NCBI GenBank assembly: GCA_947493955.1
Contig: CANLSQ010000001.1
Span: 1,178,001-1,242,000, forward strand
Reading direction: 5' to 3'
Length of the DNA stretch: 64,000 bases
From: an uncultured Sphingomonadaceae bacterium
Lineage (GTDB): Bacteria; Pseudomonadota; Alphaproteobacteria; Sphingomonadales; Sphingomonadaceae
This document shows, one piece after another, positions 1 through 8,938 of this stretch (positions are counted from its first letter, which is position 1; each line of letters begins with the position of its first letter). The notes under the pieces were generated by a model that ran no database searches, had not been told where the DNA came from, and was given only the letters and a program-made list of their open reading frames with translations. The position numbers were made by a program, and so were the translations under genes.

Positions 1-2714
1 GGCTTTCCGGGATGGAGCACTGGTTGCCATTGATCGAAGAAAATCTGGCGAGCTTCTTTGATTATCTTGCGGAGGACGCGCTGGTTTTTCGCGATGCAGC
101 AGTTACTGCAGCTGCAGACGCGCAATTTTCTTCTATTCAGGACTATTACAAAAACCGGCAAGAAGCCGATAAGGCAAATTTATCGAGCTACCGCCCACTA
201 GAGCCGGAAATGCTTTATCTGGAGCCCTCAGAATGGCAAGAACAACAGACCGACGGGCCCATTCACATCATGAGCGAGTTTGATGAACCGGAATCATCGA
301 CCGTTCTATCTCTCTCCGTGTCTTCGCCTCGCGACTTCTCACCCGAACGTGCGCGTAACGAGAATATTTACAAGGCTTTGGCTGTACATCTGAATACACT
401 TACAAAAGCTGGTACAACTCCTGTTGTCGCAAGCTACAGCAAAGGCTCTCGTGCTCGGCTTTTTGACCTGCTCAAGGATCATGACGTCAAGACGGCGGTG
501 CTCTGTGATGACTGGAAAACCTGCAGTACAACCGAAGCGGCGGTTGCCTTGACGATATTGCCACTGGCGGCTGGTTTTCGCACAGACAGTCTGGCTTTGC
601 TCACCGAACAGGATATTTTCGGCGATCGGTTGGTGCGTAAGTCAAAACGGCGGAAAAGCGGTGACGCGTTCCTGGCGGAGCTTTCGGCACTCAGCCAAGG
701 CGACCTGGTTGTGCATCTGGAGCATGGCATCGGCCTATATGAGGGGATTGTATCCATTCCGGTCGGAGAAAGTCCGCATGACTGCGTCTCTCTAAAATAT
801 GCCGGCGGTGACAAACTGTTTGTTCCGGTGGAGAATATCGACGTTCTAAGCCGATATGGCGAAGGTGGCGAAACAGTCGTGCTTGACCGCCTCGGCGGAG
901 AAGGCTGGCAGCGGCGCAAATCCAAGCTCAAAGAACGCATCAGGGCGATTGCGCATGAATTGCTCAAGACCGCCGCTGCCCGGGCTCTGCAACCAGCAAC
1001 TCCGGCGCGGATTGAAGCTGGTGATATGGCCGGTTTTGTTGACCGCTTTCCTTATCAGGAAACGGACGATCAACAACAGGCCATAGAGGAAGTCCTCGGC
1101 GATATGGGATCGGGCAAGGCAATGGACCGCTTGGTGTGCGGTGATGTCGGCTTTGGCAAAACCGAGGTCGCCATGCGCGCTGCCTTTGCCGCAGCCATGG
1201 CTGGTATGCAGGTGGCCATTATTGCTCCCACCACTTTACTCGCACGTCAGCATTTTACGAATTTTGAAGAGCGCTTTCGCCCCTTCCCCCTCAATATTGG
1301 ACGATTGTCCAGACTGGTACCGGCTGCAGAGGCCAAGAAAACCAAAGAAGGTATGTCCAATGGTAATATCGATATCGTCATCGGCACTCATGCTTTGCTG
1401 GCCAAATCCGTGGAGTTTCAGCGCCTTGGGCTGATCATCGTAGATGAAGAACAAAGATTCGGTGTCACCCACAAAGAGCGATTGAAGGCGATGAAATCGG
1501 ACGTCCATGTCCTGACCCTCACCGCAACGCCAATCCCGCGAACCTTGCAAATGGCGATGACGGGTTTGCGTGAACTATCGGTTATTCAGACACCGCCTGT
1601 AGATCGGTTGGCCGTGCGTACATACGTCATGCCTTGGGACCCAGTTCCTCTGCGCGAAGCATTGATGCGCGAACATTATCGCGGCGGGCAAAGTTTCGTC
1701 GTCGTACCGCGCATTGCGGACCTGCCCGATATTGAAGAATTCTTGAAAGAATATGTCCCTGACATCACTTATGTTGTTGCTCATGGCCAGATGCCACCGG
1801 CGCAGGTCGAAGAACGCATGTCAGCCTTCTACGATAAGAAATACGATGTCCTGCTGGCGACAACCATTGTCGAAAGCGGACTGGACATACCCAGCGCCAA
1901 CACCTTGATTATTCATCGTGCCGATCGCTTCGGCCTTGCGCAACTCTACCAGCTACGCGGGCGGGTTGGACGATCCAAGACGCGGGCCTACGCCTATATG
2001 GTCACACCAAAGGACAGGATCATCACCGAAAAGGCGGAAAAACGCCTGAAAATCCTTGGAGACCTCGATAGTCTGGGTGCGGGCTTTGAGTTGGCCAGTC
2101 ATGATCTCGACATTCGCGGAGCCGGAAATCTGCTTGGCGACGAGCAATCCGGCCATATCCGGGAGGTAGGTTTCGAGCTCTATCAATCGATGCTGGAAGA
2201 CGCCATATTGGAAGCCAAGGCCAAGGGCGCCGGACTGGACGCAGAAACCGAAAGCTTCTCGCCACAGATTACCGTCGATGCGCCGATCCTGATCCCCGAA
2301 AACTACGTCCCCGATCTATCGCTCCGCATGGGTCTGTATCGGCGTATGAACGGACTGGATAGTCATCAGGAAATTCAGGCTTTTGCAGCAGAAATGATCG
2401 ATCGTTTCGGAGAATTGCCGGTCGAAACCGACAATCTGCTCAAGCTGATGGAAATCAAACTGAACTGCGTCAAAGCCCATATTGCCAAGATTGAAATGGG
2501 CCCGCGCGGCGCATTGGTTAGCTTTTATAACGACAAGTTTCCTAATGTTCCGGGGCTGCTGGCCTATGCCGAGCGCCTGAAAGGTACCGCCCGGATCAGG
2601 CCGGATAACAAGCTGTTTATCGAACGGCGATGGCGCGATCCCAAGTCGCGGCTCCATGGCCTCACACAGCTGACCACGGGATTGTCAAAACTGGCGCAGC
2701 AAAAAACGGGCTAG
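1..2714 (+). CDS. mfd: Transcription-repair coupling factor Mfd (5' end cut by window edge)
   Basis: Mfd is an ATP-dependent DNA translocase that removes stalled RNA polymerase at lesions and recruits UvrA. The reading frame is open from base 3, so the first ATG at 12 is internal and roughly the first quarter of the protein lies outside the window. Visible in order: the end of the UvrB-like region, the CarD-like RNAP-interacting domain (GDLVVHLEHGIGLYEG, about nt 700-790), helicase Walker A GDVGFGKTE (near 1141), the DEEQRFG Walker B box (near 1444), TATPIPRTL (near 1525), the GRVGR motif and the C-terminal TRCF domain. The TAG stop lies inside CTAG, which also holds the stop of the convergent gene. 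Family identity is secure. Confidence 0.97.
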   Translation, partial: LSGMEHWLPLIEENLASFFDYLAEDALVFRDAAVTAAADAQFSSIQDYYKNRQEADKANLSSYRPLEPEMLYLEPSEWQEQQTDGPIHIMSEFDEPESSTVLSLSVSSPRDFSPERARNENIYKALAVHLNTLTKAGTTPVVASYSKGSRARLFDLLKDHDVKTAVLCDDWKTCSTTEAAVALTILPLAAGFRTDSLALLTEQDIFGDRLVRKSKRRKSGDAFLAELSALSQGDLVVHLEHGIGLYEGIVSIPVGESPHDCVSLKYAGGDKLFVPVENIDVLSRYGEGGETVVLDRLGGEGWQRRKSKLKERIRAIAHELLKTAAARALQPATPARIEAGDMAGFVDRFPYQETDDQQQAIEEVLGDMGSGKAMDRLVCGDVGFGKTEVAMRAAFAAAMAGMQVAIIAPTTLLARQHFTNFEERFRPFPLNIGRLSRLVPAAEAKKTKEGMSNGNIDIVIGTHALLAKSVEFQRLGLIIVDEEQRFGVTHKERLKAMKSDVHVLTLTATPIPRTLQMAMTGLRELSVIQTPPVDRLAVRTYVMPWDPVPLREALMREHYRGGQSFVVVPRIADLPDIEEFLKEYVPDITYVVAHGQMPPAQVEERMSAFYDKKYDVLLATTIVESGLDIPSANTLIIHRADRFGLAQLYQLRGRVGRSKTRAYAYMVTPKDRIITEKAEKRLKILGDLDSLGAGFELASHDLDIRGAGNLLGDEQSGHIREVGFELYQSMLEDAILEAKAKGAGLDAETESFSPQITVDAPILIPENYVPDLSLRMGLYRRMNGLDSHQEIQAFAAEMIDRFGELPVETDNLLKLMEIKLNCVKAHIAKIEMGPRGALVSFYNDKFPNVPGLLAYAERLKGTARIRPDNKLFIERRWRDPKSRLHGLTQLTTGLSKLAQQKTG

Positions 2715-4828
2715 TTACTTCTTAGCGCAAATATCTCGAATTCCTCTGGCGATATAGGGCCAGACCGTAGGAATCCTTGGAAATATTCGCAACCTTCCCG
2801 GGCCAAGCTTTCCAGCTGTGCCTCGGTTTCTATACCTTCGGCAATGACCGCCAGATCAAGGCTGCGCGCCATGTTAATGATCGATTTCACGACGACCTGG
2901 TCTTTCGTGGATCCACTAATATCACTTGTTAGACCACTATCAATCTTCAGATAGTCCAGCGGCAGATTCTGCAAATAGGCCAAACTGCTATACCCGGTCC
3001 CGAAATCGTCGATGGCGATCCGGACCCCCTGCTCTCTCAGCGCCGCAAGACGCTGTGCCGCGGTGGACAGATTCCCTATTAATTCAGACTCTGTGATTTC
3101 AAGTGTAGTCCGCTCCGCGGAAAAACCGGACGCAGCAATATTGTCCATAATATTTTGTGCAAAATCTGGGGCAGCTAGATCCCCTGCCGTGACATTGACC
3201 GACAGCCGCAGAAACGAAAGGCTATCCGGCCATCTGGCCGCTGTGGCGAAAGCGGCGGCATGAATGTGCGATGAGAGGAGTTTCATCAGACCGGCCCGTT
3301 CGGCCACAGAAAACAGCGTAGCGGCACCCAAAAATCCCAGTTCAGGATGATTCCACCGGGCAAGTGCCTCGGCACCGATCAGCTGTCCGTCATCCACTTT
3401 AATCTGTGGTTGCAAGGCAATCGTTATCTCATCGCGCTCCAGCGCGTGGGCCAGGTCACCTTCCAGCTTCTGCTCCAGCAAAATATTTTTTTCGGATGAC
3501 CCACTGATTTTAACGGGCACAGCATCAGACACCATTGTCTCTGCCAAGGCCAGGGTCGCTCGTCTAACCAGCAGCGTTTCATCTGATGAATCTCGTCCAA
3601 CCGCAACGCCTGCGCGCGCGACGAGTCCGATTTTACGGCCTTCAATAGAAATAGGCCCGAAATTGCGGGCTAAAAGCTGCTCTGCATAGCTAGCCAATTT
3701 TCCTGCCATATCACCTGGATCGCCATCCAGTGTCTTCGCGACGACAAAATTTTGGCCGTCCATTCTGGCAACCATGCATTTGTCGGATGGCTCATCAATA
3801 GTCTCGGCAATCAACCGCTGACCGGTGCGGCGCATGATTTCATCGCCAATAGATCGCCCATAGGCCGCATTGATCGTTCCGAAATTTTTGAGACCGATGA
3901 TCATCAGACCAAGATTTTCACCTCGCTCCAAACGATCCCGTATCCAGCTTCGCGCCGCTGATCCGTTGCGCAGGCCCGACAAAAGATCGCGATCGGTCCA
4001 GCTGTGGCTGCCCTCTTCTGCGGCGACACGTTCCAGACGGCCGTGAATATAATCACCGGAAACATGCAAATGATGGATAACTTTGTTACCATTCAACAAA
4101 TGAGACACTGCGGCCTGTGGAGCTCCGGTGCGCAGCCGCCCAAAGGCACCCCGAACCCTGAACCGCTCATCCGGCGAGAGAATACGGTAAATGCCGGTCG
4201 CGGGATAAGTATCAAAATCTACATTTTTCACATTTTCCCGCAGTTGATCGCTGATCCAGTTTTGCTGCAGTCCCGTTTTGGAAAAAGCCCATTTTTCCTC
4301 AGCCTGCGCAAGTAAGCTATTGAAATTCTGTGTAGCCTCCGAGCCGCCACGAATATTTTCTACATAGCGATAGGCAAAATTTATGGCCGGCCCGATGTCC
4401 GCGTGCGGGTTGGAAATATCGAGAAAATGGGTGGCCCCGGCGTCATGGCACTTAGCCGCGATATCATTATGCATGGCTTGATCGGCAAAAGCGAGGATTG
4501 CGATACCGCTATCATCCACTAGTGCAGCAATATCCGAAATCGCTTTCAAGCCATCATCAACGGCTTCGCGCAGGTCGATAACGGCAATCAAGGCGTTCGA
4601 AGACAAAAAACGTCCCGCCAGTTCATCCCGTCGCCGAGCCGAACTGACGCGCCAACCCATCGCAGAAATTCGTGCTGCCATAGGGTCACGATCATGAAAG
4701 GACAGCAAGAATAAATGCTTGGCGTCCCTTTGACCGGAGATAGGTGAGGATTCCTGAATGACTTGCAATACCCTTTTATTCCGTAGTGGGGGCGCAAACC
4801 GATACCCAGTCCCCCTATTCTTTTCCAT
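2711..4828 (-). CDS. EAL-domain c-di-GMP phosphodiesterase with degenerate GGDEF and receiver-like N-terminus
   Basis: This 705-residue cytoplasmic protein has an N-terminal receiver-like segment (about residues 30-155, AVIDLREA carrying a possible phospho-accepting Asp), a linker, a GGDEF-type domain and a C-terminal EAL domain. The GGDEF signature is lost: the expected RxGGDEF position reads ARMDGQNF, so cyclase activity is unlikely. The EAL domain looks active: GAEALARW, LEITESE, IDDFGTGYSS and AEGIE with a following QGF are all present. The likely role is hydrolysis of c-di-GMP, possibly modulated by the other domains. I start at ATG 4828, because the only upstream option is a TTG. It is convergent with mfd and divergent from moaA. 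Confidence 0.85.
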   Translation of the reverse strand: MEKNRGTGYRFAPPLRNKRVLQVIQESSPISGQRDAKHLFLLSFHDRDPMAARISAMGWRVSSARRRDELAGRFLSSNALIAVIDLREAVDDGLKAISDIAALVDDSGIAILAFADQAMHNDIAAKCHDAGATHFLDISNPHADIGPAINFAYRYVENIRGGSEATQNFNSLLAQAEEKWAFSKTGLQQNWISDQLRENVKNVDFDTYPATGIYRILSPDERFRVRGAFGRLRTGAPQAAVSHLLNGNKVIHHLHVSGDYIHGRLERVAAEEGSHSWTDRDLLSGLRNGSAARSWIRDRLERGENLGLMIIGLKNFGTINAAYGRSIGDEIMRRTGQRLIAETIDEPSDKCMVARMDGQNFVVAKTLDGDPGDMAGKLASYAEQLLARNFGPISIEGRKIGLVARAGVAVGRDSSDETLLVRRATLALAETMVSDAVPVKISGSSEKNILLEQKLEGDLAHALERDEITIALQPQIKVDDGQLIGAEALARWNHPELGFLGAATLFSVAERAGLMKLLSSHIHAAAFATAARWPDSLSFLRLSVNVTAGDLAAPDFAQNIMDNIAASGFSAERTTLEITESELIGNLSTAAQRLAALREQGVRIAIDDFGTGYSSLAYLQNLPLDYLKIDSGLTSDISGSTKDQVVVKSIINMARSLDLAVIAEGIETEAQLESLAREGCEYFQGFLRSGPISPEEFEIFALRSN

Positions 4829-4910
4829 AGCGAGCAAACCTTTATAGCCCGTTGCCTGCCTCTAAACAAAACGCTAGGATTTGCGCCAAACCTGCAATGG
4901 AAAAAACATA

Positions 4911-5897
4911 ATGCTCGACGGATTTGGCCGCAAAATAGACTATCTGCGTATCTCGGTTACAGACCGATGCAATTTCCGCTGCCAATATTGCATGTCCGAA
5001 AAGATGACGTTCATGCCAAAGAGCGAGCTGCTGACTCTGGAGGAAATCACGCTGATAGCCGAACGGTTTATCGGCCATGGGGTTAAGAAAATTCGCCTGA
5101 CCGGAGGAGAACCACTGGTCAGACGTGATATGAGCGATGTGATCCAAAGGCTTGGACGTAAAGTCAAATCAGGTGAACTGGAAGAACTCACACTCACCAC
5201 CAACGGGTCGTTGCTGGAAGAATATGCAGATCATCTGGCAGAGCATAATGTGCGCCGGATAAATGTCAGCATGGACACGCTTGATCCCGACAAATTTGCG
5301 GAGATTACACGCGGTGCCGATGTCCATCAGGTGCTTTCCGGCATCTCAGCCGCCCGGCAAGCGGGTATAAACGTAAAGATCAACATGGTTGCCCTCCGGG
5401 ACTTTAATCAGGACGCGCTGATGCCCATGGCGGAATATTGCGCGAAAAATGGTCATGACCTGACGGTTATCGAGACAATGCCCTTGGGTGACGTCGGCGC
5501 GGACCGGAAACTGGAGCATATTTCAGCAGAGGAATTCATCGCCCCTCTATCAGATCAATATTCTGTCAGCCCGATCGAGCACAAGAGCGCGGGCCCCGCC
5601 CGTTACATGGCGGTGGAACCACTGGGATTGCGGCTTGGCATGATTACGCCGCTCAGCAATAATTTCTGCGATAACTGCAATCGTCTGCGTCTGACCACAG
5701 ATGGCAAAATATTTATGTGCCTTGGTCACAACGCGCATGTTGATTTACGCGCCGCCGTGCGCAATGAAGGCATTGAGGCTGTTGACCGGTTGCTTCAGAA
5801 AGCTTTGAAGCTCAAACCGTTACGACATGATTTTAATGCGCAACTAGACGGGTCCGCAGAGATATTGGAGCGTCACATGAACGTCACGGGCGGATGA
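4911..5897 (+). CDS. moaA: GTP 3',8-cyclase MoaA
   Basis: A radical SAM enzyme that converts GTP to 3',8-cyclo-GTP with MoaC as partner, the first step of molybdopterin synthesis. The N-terminal cluster motif is CNFRCQYC (CxxxCxxC). The second 4Fe-4S site appears as NFCDNCNRLRLT followed by a further Cys in FMCLG. The C-terminal GG tail, which activates MoaA enzymes, is present (NVTGG). Start ATG 4911 gives MLDGFGRKIDYLRIS, the usual family N-terminus. An in-frame TTG lies 30 bases upstream and is less likely. The stop overlaps the start of the NAD kinase gene by 4 bases, so the two are translationally coupled. moaC and moeA lie 54 kb away in this window. Confidence 0.95.
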   Translation: MLDGFGRKIDYLRISVTDRCNFRCQYCMSEKMTFMPKSELLTLEEITLIAERFIGHGVKKIRLTGGEPLVRRDMSDVIQRLGRKVKSGELEELTLTTNGSLLEEYADHLAEHNVRRINVSMDTLDPDKFAEITRGADVHQVLSGISAARQAGINVKINMVALRDFNQDALMPMAEYCAKNGHDLTVIETMPLGDVGADRKLEHISAEEFIAPLSDQYSVSPIEHKSAGPARYMAVEPLGLRLGMITPLSNNFCDNCNRLRLTTDGKIFMCLGHNAHVDLRAAVRNEGIEAVDRLLQKALKLKPLRHDFNAQLDGSAEILERHMNVTGG

Positions 5898-6667
5898 GCG
5901 AATCAAAATGGGCACTTGTCGTGTCCCCTACCCCGCAGGCACAGGAGGCGGGAAACAAACTGCAGCCTTTGATGGACTGGGTTCCGGTTGAAGAAGCGGA
6001 TCAAGCTGTCGTTCTCGGCGGTGATGGCTTTATGTTGCAGACATTGCATCAAATGCTCAACCGGCGAAAAATCATGCCCGTTTATGGAATGAACCTAGGC
6101 ACCGTCGGTTTCCTGATGAACAACTGGCACGAAGACGATCTGGTCAGGCGCATCGAAGGCGCACGGCCGTTCAAGGTCCGCCCGCTCAAGATGGAAGTCG
6201 AAACAATTTCCGGCGCCAGTTTTGTGCTCCCGGCGATTAATGAGGTGTCCCTGCTAAGAGAGACGCGGCAAACCGCAAAACTCGAGATTCAGGTCAATAA
6301 CCGAATCATGCTGGAAGAACTGGTTTGCGACGGCATATTGATCGCGACACCAGCGGGATCGACCGCCTATAATCTGTCTGCCAACGGACCGATATTGCCG
6401 CTGGGTTCAAATTTACTGGCCCTCACGCCGATCAGCCCGTTCCGCCCGCGGCGTTGGAAAGGGGCGATTTTGCCGGACAAAATGCCGATCAGCATAAAGG
6501 TGCTGAACGCCGAAAAACGGCCTGTTAGCGCGGTTGGCGACCAGCAGGAAGTCCGCGACGTCGCCCAGGTAACCATCTCCATCGACCGCAACCAGACACT
6601 GACCATGCTGTTTGATCCAGAACATGCATTGGATGACCGGATAGCAATGGAACAATTTGTCGTTTGA
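5894..6667 (+). CDS. nadK: NAD kinase
   Basis: A 257-residue ATP-NAD kinase that makes NADP+ from NAD+. It shows the conserved GGDG motif (VVLGGDGFMLQ), the NLGTVGFL segment, and the AGSTAYNLSANGP nucleotide-binding loop. The length is normal for alphaproteobacterial NAD kinases. It starts at the ATG of an ATGA overlap with moaA and ends about 65 bases before tRNA-Asn. The pairing with moaA is probably historical rather than functional; I see nothing else linking them. Confidence 0.95.
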   Translation: MSESKWALVVSPTPQAQEAGNKLQPLMDWVPVEEADQAVVLGGDGFMLQTLHQMLNRRKIMPVYGMNLGTVGFLMNNWHEDDLVRRIEGARPFKVRPLKMEVETISGASFVLPAINEVSLLRETRQTAKLEIQVNNRIMLEELVCDGILIATPAGSTAYNLSANGPILPLGSNLLALTPISPFRPRRWKGAILPDKMPISIKVLNAEKRPVSAVGDQQEVRDVAQVTISIDRNQTLTMLFDPEHALDDRIAMEQFVV

Positions 6668-6671
6668 TGGC

Positions 6672-6700
6672 TTGCCGGGTGCGAATGACGTTGCTATAGC
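6672..6700 (+). promoter_or_regulatory. Probable sigma-70 type promoter of tRNA-Asn
   Basis: TTGCCG at 6672-6677 and TATAGC at 6695-6700 are separated by 17 bases, a good match to a housekeeping promoter. Transcription would begin near 6707, about 24 bases before the tRNA. The -35 begins just after the nadK stop codon. Confidence 0.55.
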
Positions 6701-6730
6701 CGCGCTCGTTGTGATGCAAATCGCTTCTAT

Positions 6731-6805
6731 TCCCCGGTAGCTCAGTGGTAGAGCAATCGACTGTTAATCGATTGGCCGATGGTTCGAATCCGTCCCGGGG
6801 AGCCA
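6731..6805 (+). tRNA. tRNA-Asn (anticodon GTT)
   Basis: A 75-base cloverleaf with acceptor arms TCCCCGG / CCGGGGA, D-arm GCTCAGTGGTAGAGC, anticodon loop CTGTTAA on the stem ATCGA/TCGAT, and T-arm containing GGTTCGAATCC. The discriminator is G and the 3' CCA is encoded (6803-6805). The anticodon GTT reads Asn codons. No separate terminator hairpin follows; only a short T-run (6806 onward) is seen. Confidence 0.97.
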
Positions 6806-6980
6806 TTTTTCTCTCAGAACAAGACAATGAATATATGCGGGTACGGTCGCGTTGGATCGATCGCGCGCCTATTTCTGCGCCCACTTGATCTCGAACTCGA
6901 ACGATGAGCATCCGCCTGTTTTTCACATGGAAAGCCGGTTTTGTTTTCGATACTCGCGACTAGAAATCCTTTAATATCAG
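6806..6980. other. Intergenic stretch with no supported gene
   Basis: The stretch after the tRNA carries no convincing coding frame on either strand, no clear hairpin terminator and no recognised RNA. Its base composition becomes AT-rich near 6970-7000, at the 3' end of a small minus-strand ORF. Together with that ORF and its downstream spacing it makes up the roughly 400-base gap between tRNA-Asn and the DUF1905 gene. Confidence 0.4.
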
Positions 6981-7157
6981 TTAATTAACAATGTAATTGA
7001 CTTGAGCGAGCGTGACCTTTCGCAAACGCCCACCAAACCGCATCACCATTTCATATTTGCCAATGTCAAAGAGCCAAGCCCAGTATAACTCATGAGACGG
7101 GTTGTAGGAAAGTAAAGGAATGTCTGCTTTATCCCGAAAGCGGACGTTTGATGCCAT
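6981..7157 (-). CDS. Possible 58-residue hypothetical protein, N-terminus built on a dispersed palindromic repeat
   Basis: An open frame from ATG 7157 to TAA 6981 encodes 58 residues. Its N-terminal part reads VRFRDKADI and is the translation of a palindromic repeat found in other intergenic regions of this window. The remainder (SYNPSHELYWAWLFDIGKY and a basic GGRLRK segment) looks protein-like and matches nothing I know. No strong ribosome binding site is visible (ACAAA before ATG). It may be a remnant or chance frame. It is parallel to the DUF1905-GFA-dehalogenase run just upstream and could be its last member, but the 57-base gap and weak start make this uncertain. Confidence 0.3.
   Translation of the reverse strand: MASNVRFRDKADIPLLSYNPSHELYWAWLFDIGKYEMVMRFGGRLRKVTLAQVNYIVN
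7119..7147. repeat. Copy A of a short palindromic intergenic repeat
   Basis: Inverted arms GTCTGCTTT (7122-7130) and AAAGCGGAC (7137-7145) pair with one G-T wobble around a six-base loop. Read on the minus strand, the motif ACGTCCGCTTTCGGG recurs at 56525. A related perfect hairpin lies at 51999. Such elements, translating as NVRFxxKADI, are common between genes of alphaproteobacteria. Confidence 0.6.
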
Positions 7158-7214
7158 TTGTTTTACGGCAGATTCTTGTGGTGGAAACCGGGCGGCGTTC
7201 TCAGTCCAAAATCG

Positions 7215-7547
7215 CTAAAGCAATTCAAGCTTGCAAGTAACCTTATCGCCCACCACGATGCCCTCCGTCTTGCGCACCGAGGCTTTAATGGGAAGCACAT
7301 AGGCATTCTCATCAATTCCTGGAAATATTGACGTCTGCCAAACGGTCTTGCCAATCTTTGCCTCTACCTTCACCGCGCCCCAACCGCGCTTTGTTGGCAG
7401 CCCGAGTTCAAGTCGCGCGACGGTTGCGTGTGCCTGAATCTCTTCTCCAACATCATCCGGTACCGATAAAAAATGATAGTTGCCGCGACGATTTTCGCTT
7501 GTCCAAGTCCAAATCTCGTTGGTTATCGTATAGGCAGGATTTGACAT
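7215..7547 (-). CDS. DUF1905 domain-containing protein
   Basis: A 110-residue protein that I place in the DUF1905 family from its pattern: an aromatic-rich start (IWTWTSENRRGNYHFLSVP), a central RGWGAVKVEAKIG segment, and a C-terminal LPIKASVRKTEGIVVGDKV. The family is a small beta-barrel of unknown function, sometimes fused to YdeI-like domains. No signal peptide or membrane segment is seen. It lies 20 bases downstream of the GFA-family gene, so it probably ends the operon that begins with the haloalkane dehalogenase. Confidence 0.75.
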   Translation of the reverse strand: MSNPAYTITNEIWTWTSENRRGNYHFLSVPDDVGEEIQAHATVARLELGLPTKRGWGAVKVEAKIGKTVWQTSIFPGIDENAYVLPIKASVRKTEGIVVGDKVTCKLELL

Positions 7548-7567
7548 CGAAATACCTTGGCAGACTA

Positions 7568-7972
7568 TCAGGGGTAGGCTTCAAACGCTTCGGTAGCGTC
7601 TAATTCGGGGCACCATGTTGGCCGATGCTGGTTTTGCACCGTGCTTGAAAGTTCGAAGGCCGATGGATCATCGAGGCATCCGAGGGACACTAGTCGCATC
7701 CCGGGATATGCTTTCGGGTTCACCCAATGCACATTGGAATAGCATTTGGGACACAGATATCTTTTCACCCCCGGCCATTTGGGCATCTGGGGATCGAGTT
7801 CAAGGGCATCTGACATCGCCACAACCTCTGTTTCCGGAAAAACCGCAACGGCGTTTCCCACGGAACCTGTCATTCGCTGGCAATAGTCGCAGTGGCAAAC
7901 GAAACATCGAAGCGGATCGCTGGCCAATTCTATCGACACGGTTTTGCATGCACATCGTGCTGTAATCGGCAT
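7568..7972 (-). CDS. GFA-family (glutathione-dependent formaldehyde-activating-like) zinc protein
   Basis: A 134-residue protein of the GFA / CENP-V fold. Zinc-ligand cysteines are in place: CAC near the start, CHCDYCQR around residue 28, and LCPKCYSNVHW around residue 77. The best-known member, Gfa of Paracoccus, was proposed to condense formaldehyde with glutathione, but most family members have no assigned substrate. Start ATG 7972 is preceded by a good Shine-Dalgarno (GCAGGAG, 6 bases away). It sits 56 bases behind the dehalogenase stop and 20 bases ahead of the DUF1905 gene, all on the minus strand, suggesting one transcript under the TetR-family regulator. Confidence 0.85.
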   Translation of the reverse strand: MPITARCACKTVSIELASDPLRCFVCHCDYCQRMTGSVGNAVAVFPETEVVAMSDALELDPQMPKWPGVKRYLCPKCYSNVHWVNPKAYPGMRLVSLGCLDDPSAFELSSTVQNQHRPTWCPELDATEAFEAYP

Positions 7973-8028
7973 TTTTTGCTCCTGCTTGGATCTTGAAATT
8001 GGGCTCTGGACCGGTGTTGAACCAATGT

Positions 8029-8904
8029 TCAGTCCGGCAGCCAATCTGCAATTGCTTTCCCAATCTCTGCAGGCGAATCTTCCTGGACAAAATGGGTGCC
8101 GGCGACAGATACTTCGCTGAGATTTGGCCATGAACGCACCATATCTCTCACAGGTCCGACAATCAGGGCGCCCGGTTCGGCGTTGATAAAGAGTTTCGGA
8201 ATCGGTGTTTCAGCCAGCCACGCATTATACTGGCCGACAATTTCAACAACATCAGCCGGTTCTCCTGCGATCGGGATCTGGCGTGGCCATGTCAGTGTCG
8301 GTCGGCGATCCTCACCGGCATTGGCAAAGGGCCTACGATATTCGTTCATCTCTTCGTCGGTGAGCTGACGCATGATCGCGCCCGGCAAGATGCCTTCGAC
8401 AAACATGTTGTTTTCAAGAACCATCTCTTCGCCAGCAAGTGACCGGAATCCTCCAAAAATATCCGCAAAGTCTTGGGGGAAACTGTCCCAGCTGGAAATG
8501 GGGGCAACGATGGCTTCCATAAACGCAATAGCTTTGACCGCATCCGGGTGTTGATGCGCCCAGTGAAACCCTAACCCTGATCCCCAGTCGTGAATGACAA
8601 GCGTGACATTCTCTTTCACACCGAGCTGATCAAGCAATGTGAACAGATATTTGCGGTGCTCCACAAAGCTGTATCTGTCCGGTCCGCTATTTTCGAGTTT
8701 TTCAGAGTCCCCCATGCCAATAAGGTTAGGAGCAATCAGGCGGCCGCGCCCGGCAAGATGCGGCATGATGTTGCGCCAGAGATATGATGACGTCGGATTG
8801 CCATGCAGGAAGACAATCGGATCACCTTCGCCTTCCTCGATATAGGCCATTTGCTTGCCGTGAACCGTTTCGAATTTCTTCCTGTCGCGAAAGCTGGTGG
8901 CCAT
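8029..8904 (-). CDS. Haloalkane dehalogenase (HLD-II, LinB-like)
   Basis: A 291-residue alpha/beta hydrolase that should cleave carbon-halogen bonds hydrolytically, giving an alcohol and halide. The residues of subfamily HLD-II are all visible: nucleophile Asp106 and halide-binding Trp107 in HDWGS, halide-binding Asn36 in [10 protein letters not shown], acid Glu130 in FMEAI, and His271 in [10 protein letters not shown]. Overall it resembles LinB of gamma-HCH-degrading sphingomonads, including [15 protein letters not shown] and [12 protein letters not shown]. Start ATG 8904 is chosen because it gives the family N-terminus and leaves the divergent tetR promoter free. No signal peptide is seen. 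The substrate cannot be told from sequence; many natural HLDs have none assigned. Confidence 0.93.
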   Translation of the reverse strand: MATSFRDRKKFETVHGKQMAYIEEGEGDPIVFLHGNPTSSYLWRNIMPHLAGRGRLIAPNLIGMGDSEKLENSGPDRYSFVEHRKYLFTLLDQLGVKENVTLVIHDWGSGLGFHWAHQHPDAVKAIAFMEAIVAPISSWDSFPQDFADIFGGFRSLAGEEMVLENNMFVEGILPGAIMRQLTDEEMNEYRRPFANAGEDRRPTLTWPRQIPIAGEPADVVEIVGQYNAWLAETPIPKLFINAEPGALIVGPVRDMVRSWPNLSEVSVAGTHFVQEDSPAEIGKAIADWLPD

Positions 8905-8938
8905 TTTTGTATCCTTTTGCGCATGTCGAATCGAAAAA

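Noticed and set aside
6525-6926. Minus-strand frame across nadK end and tRNA-Asn
   Set aside because: It reads through a tRNA gene and contains the translated tRNA stretch (FEPSANRLTVDCSTTELPG-like), a common annotation artefact.
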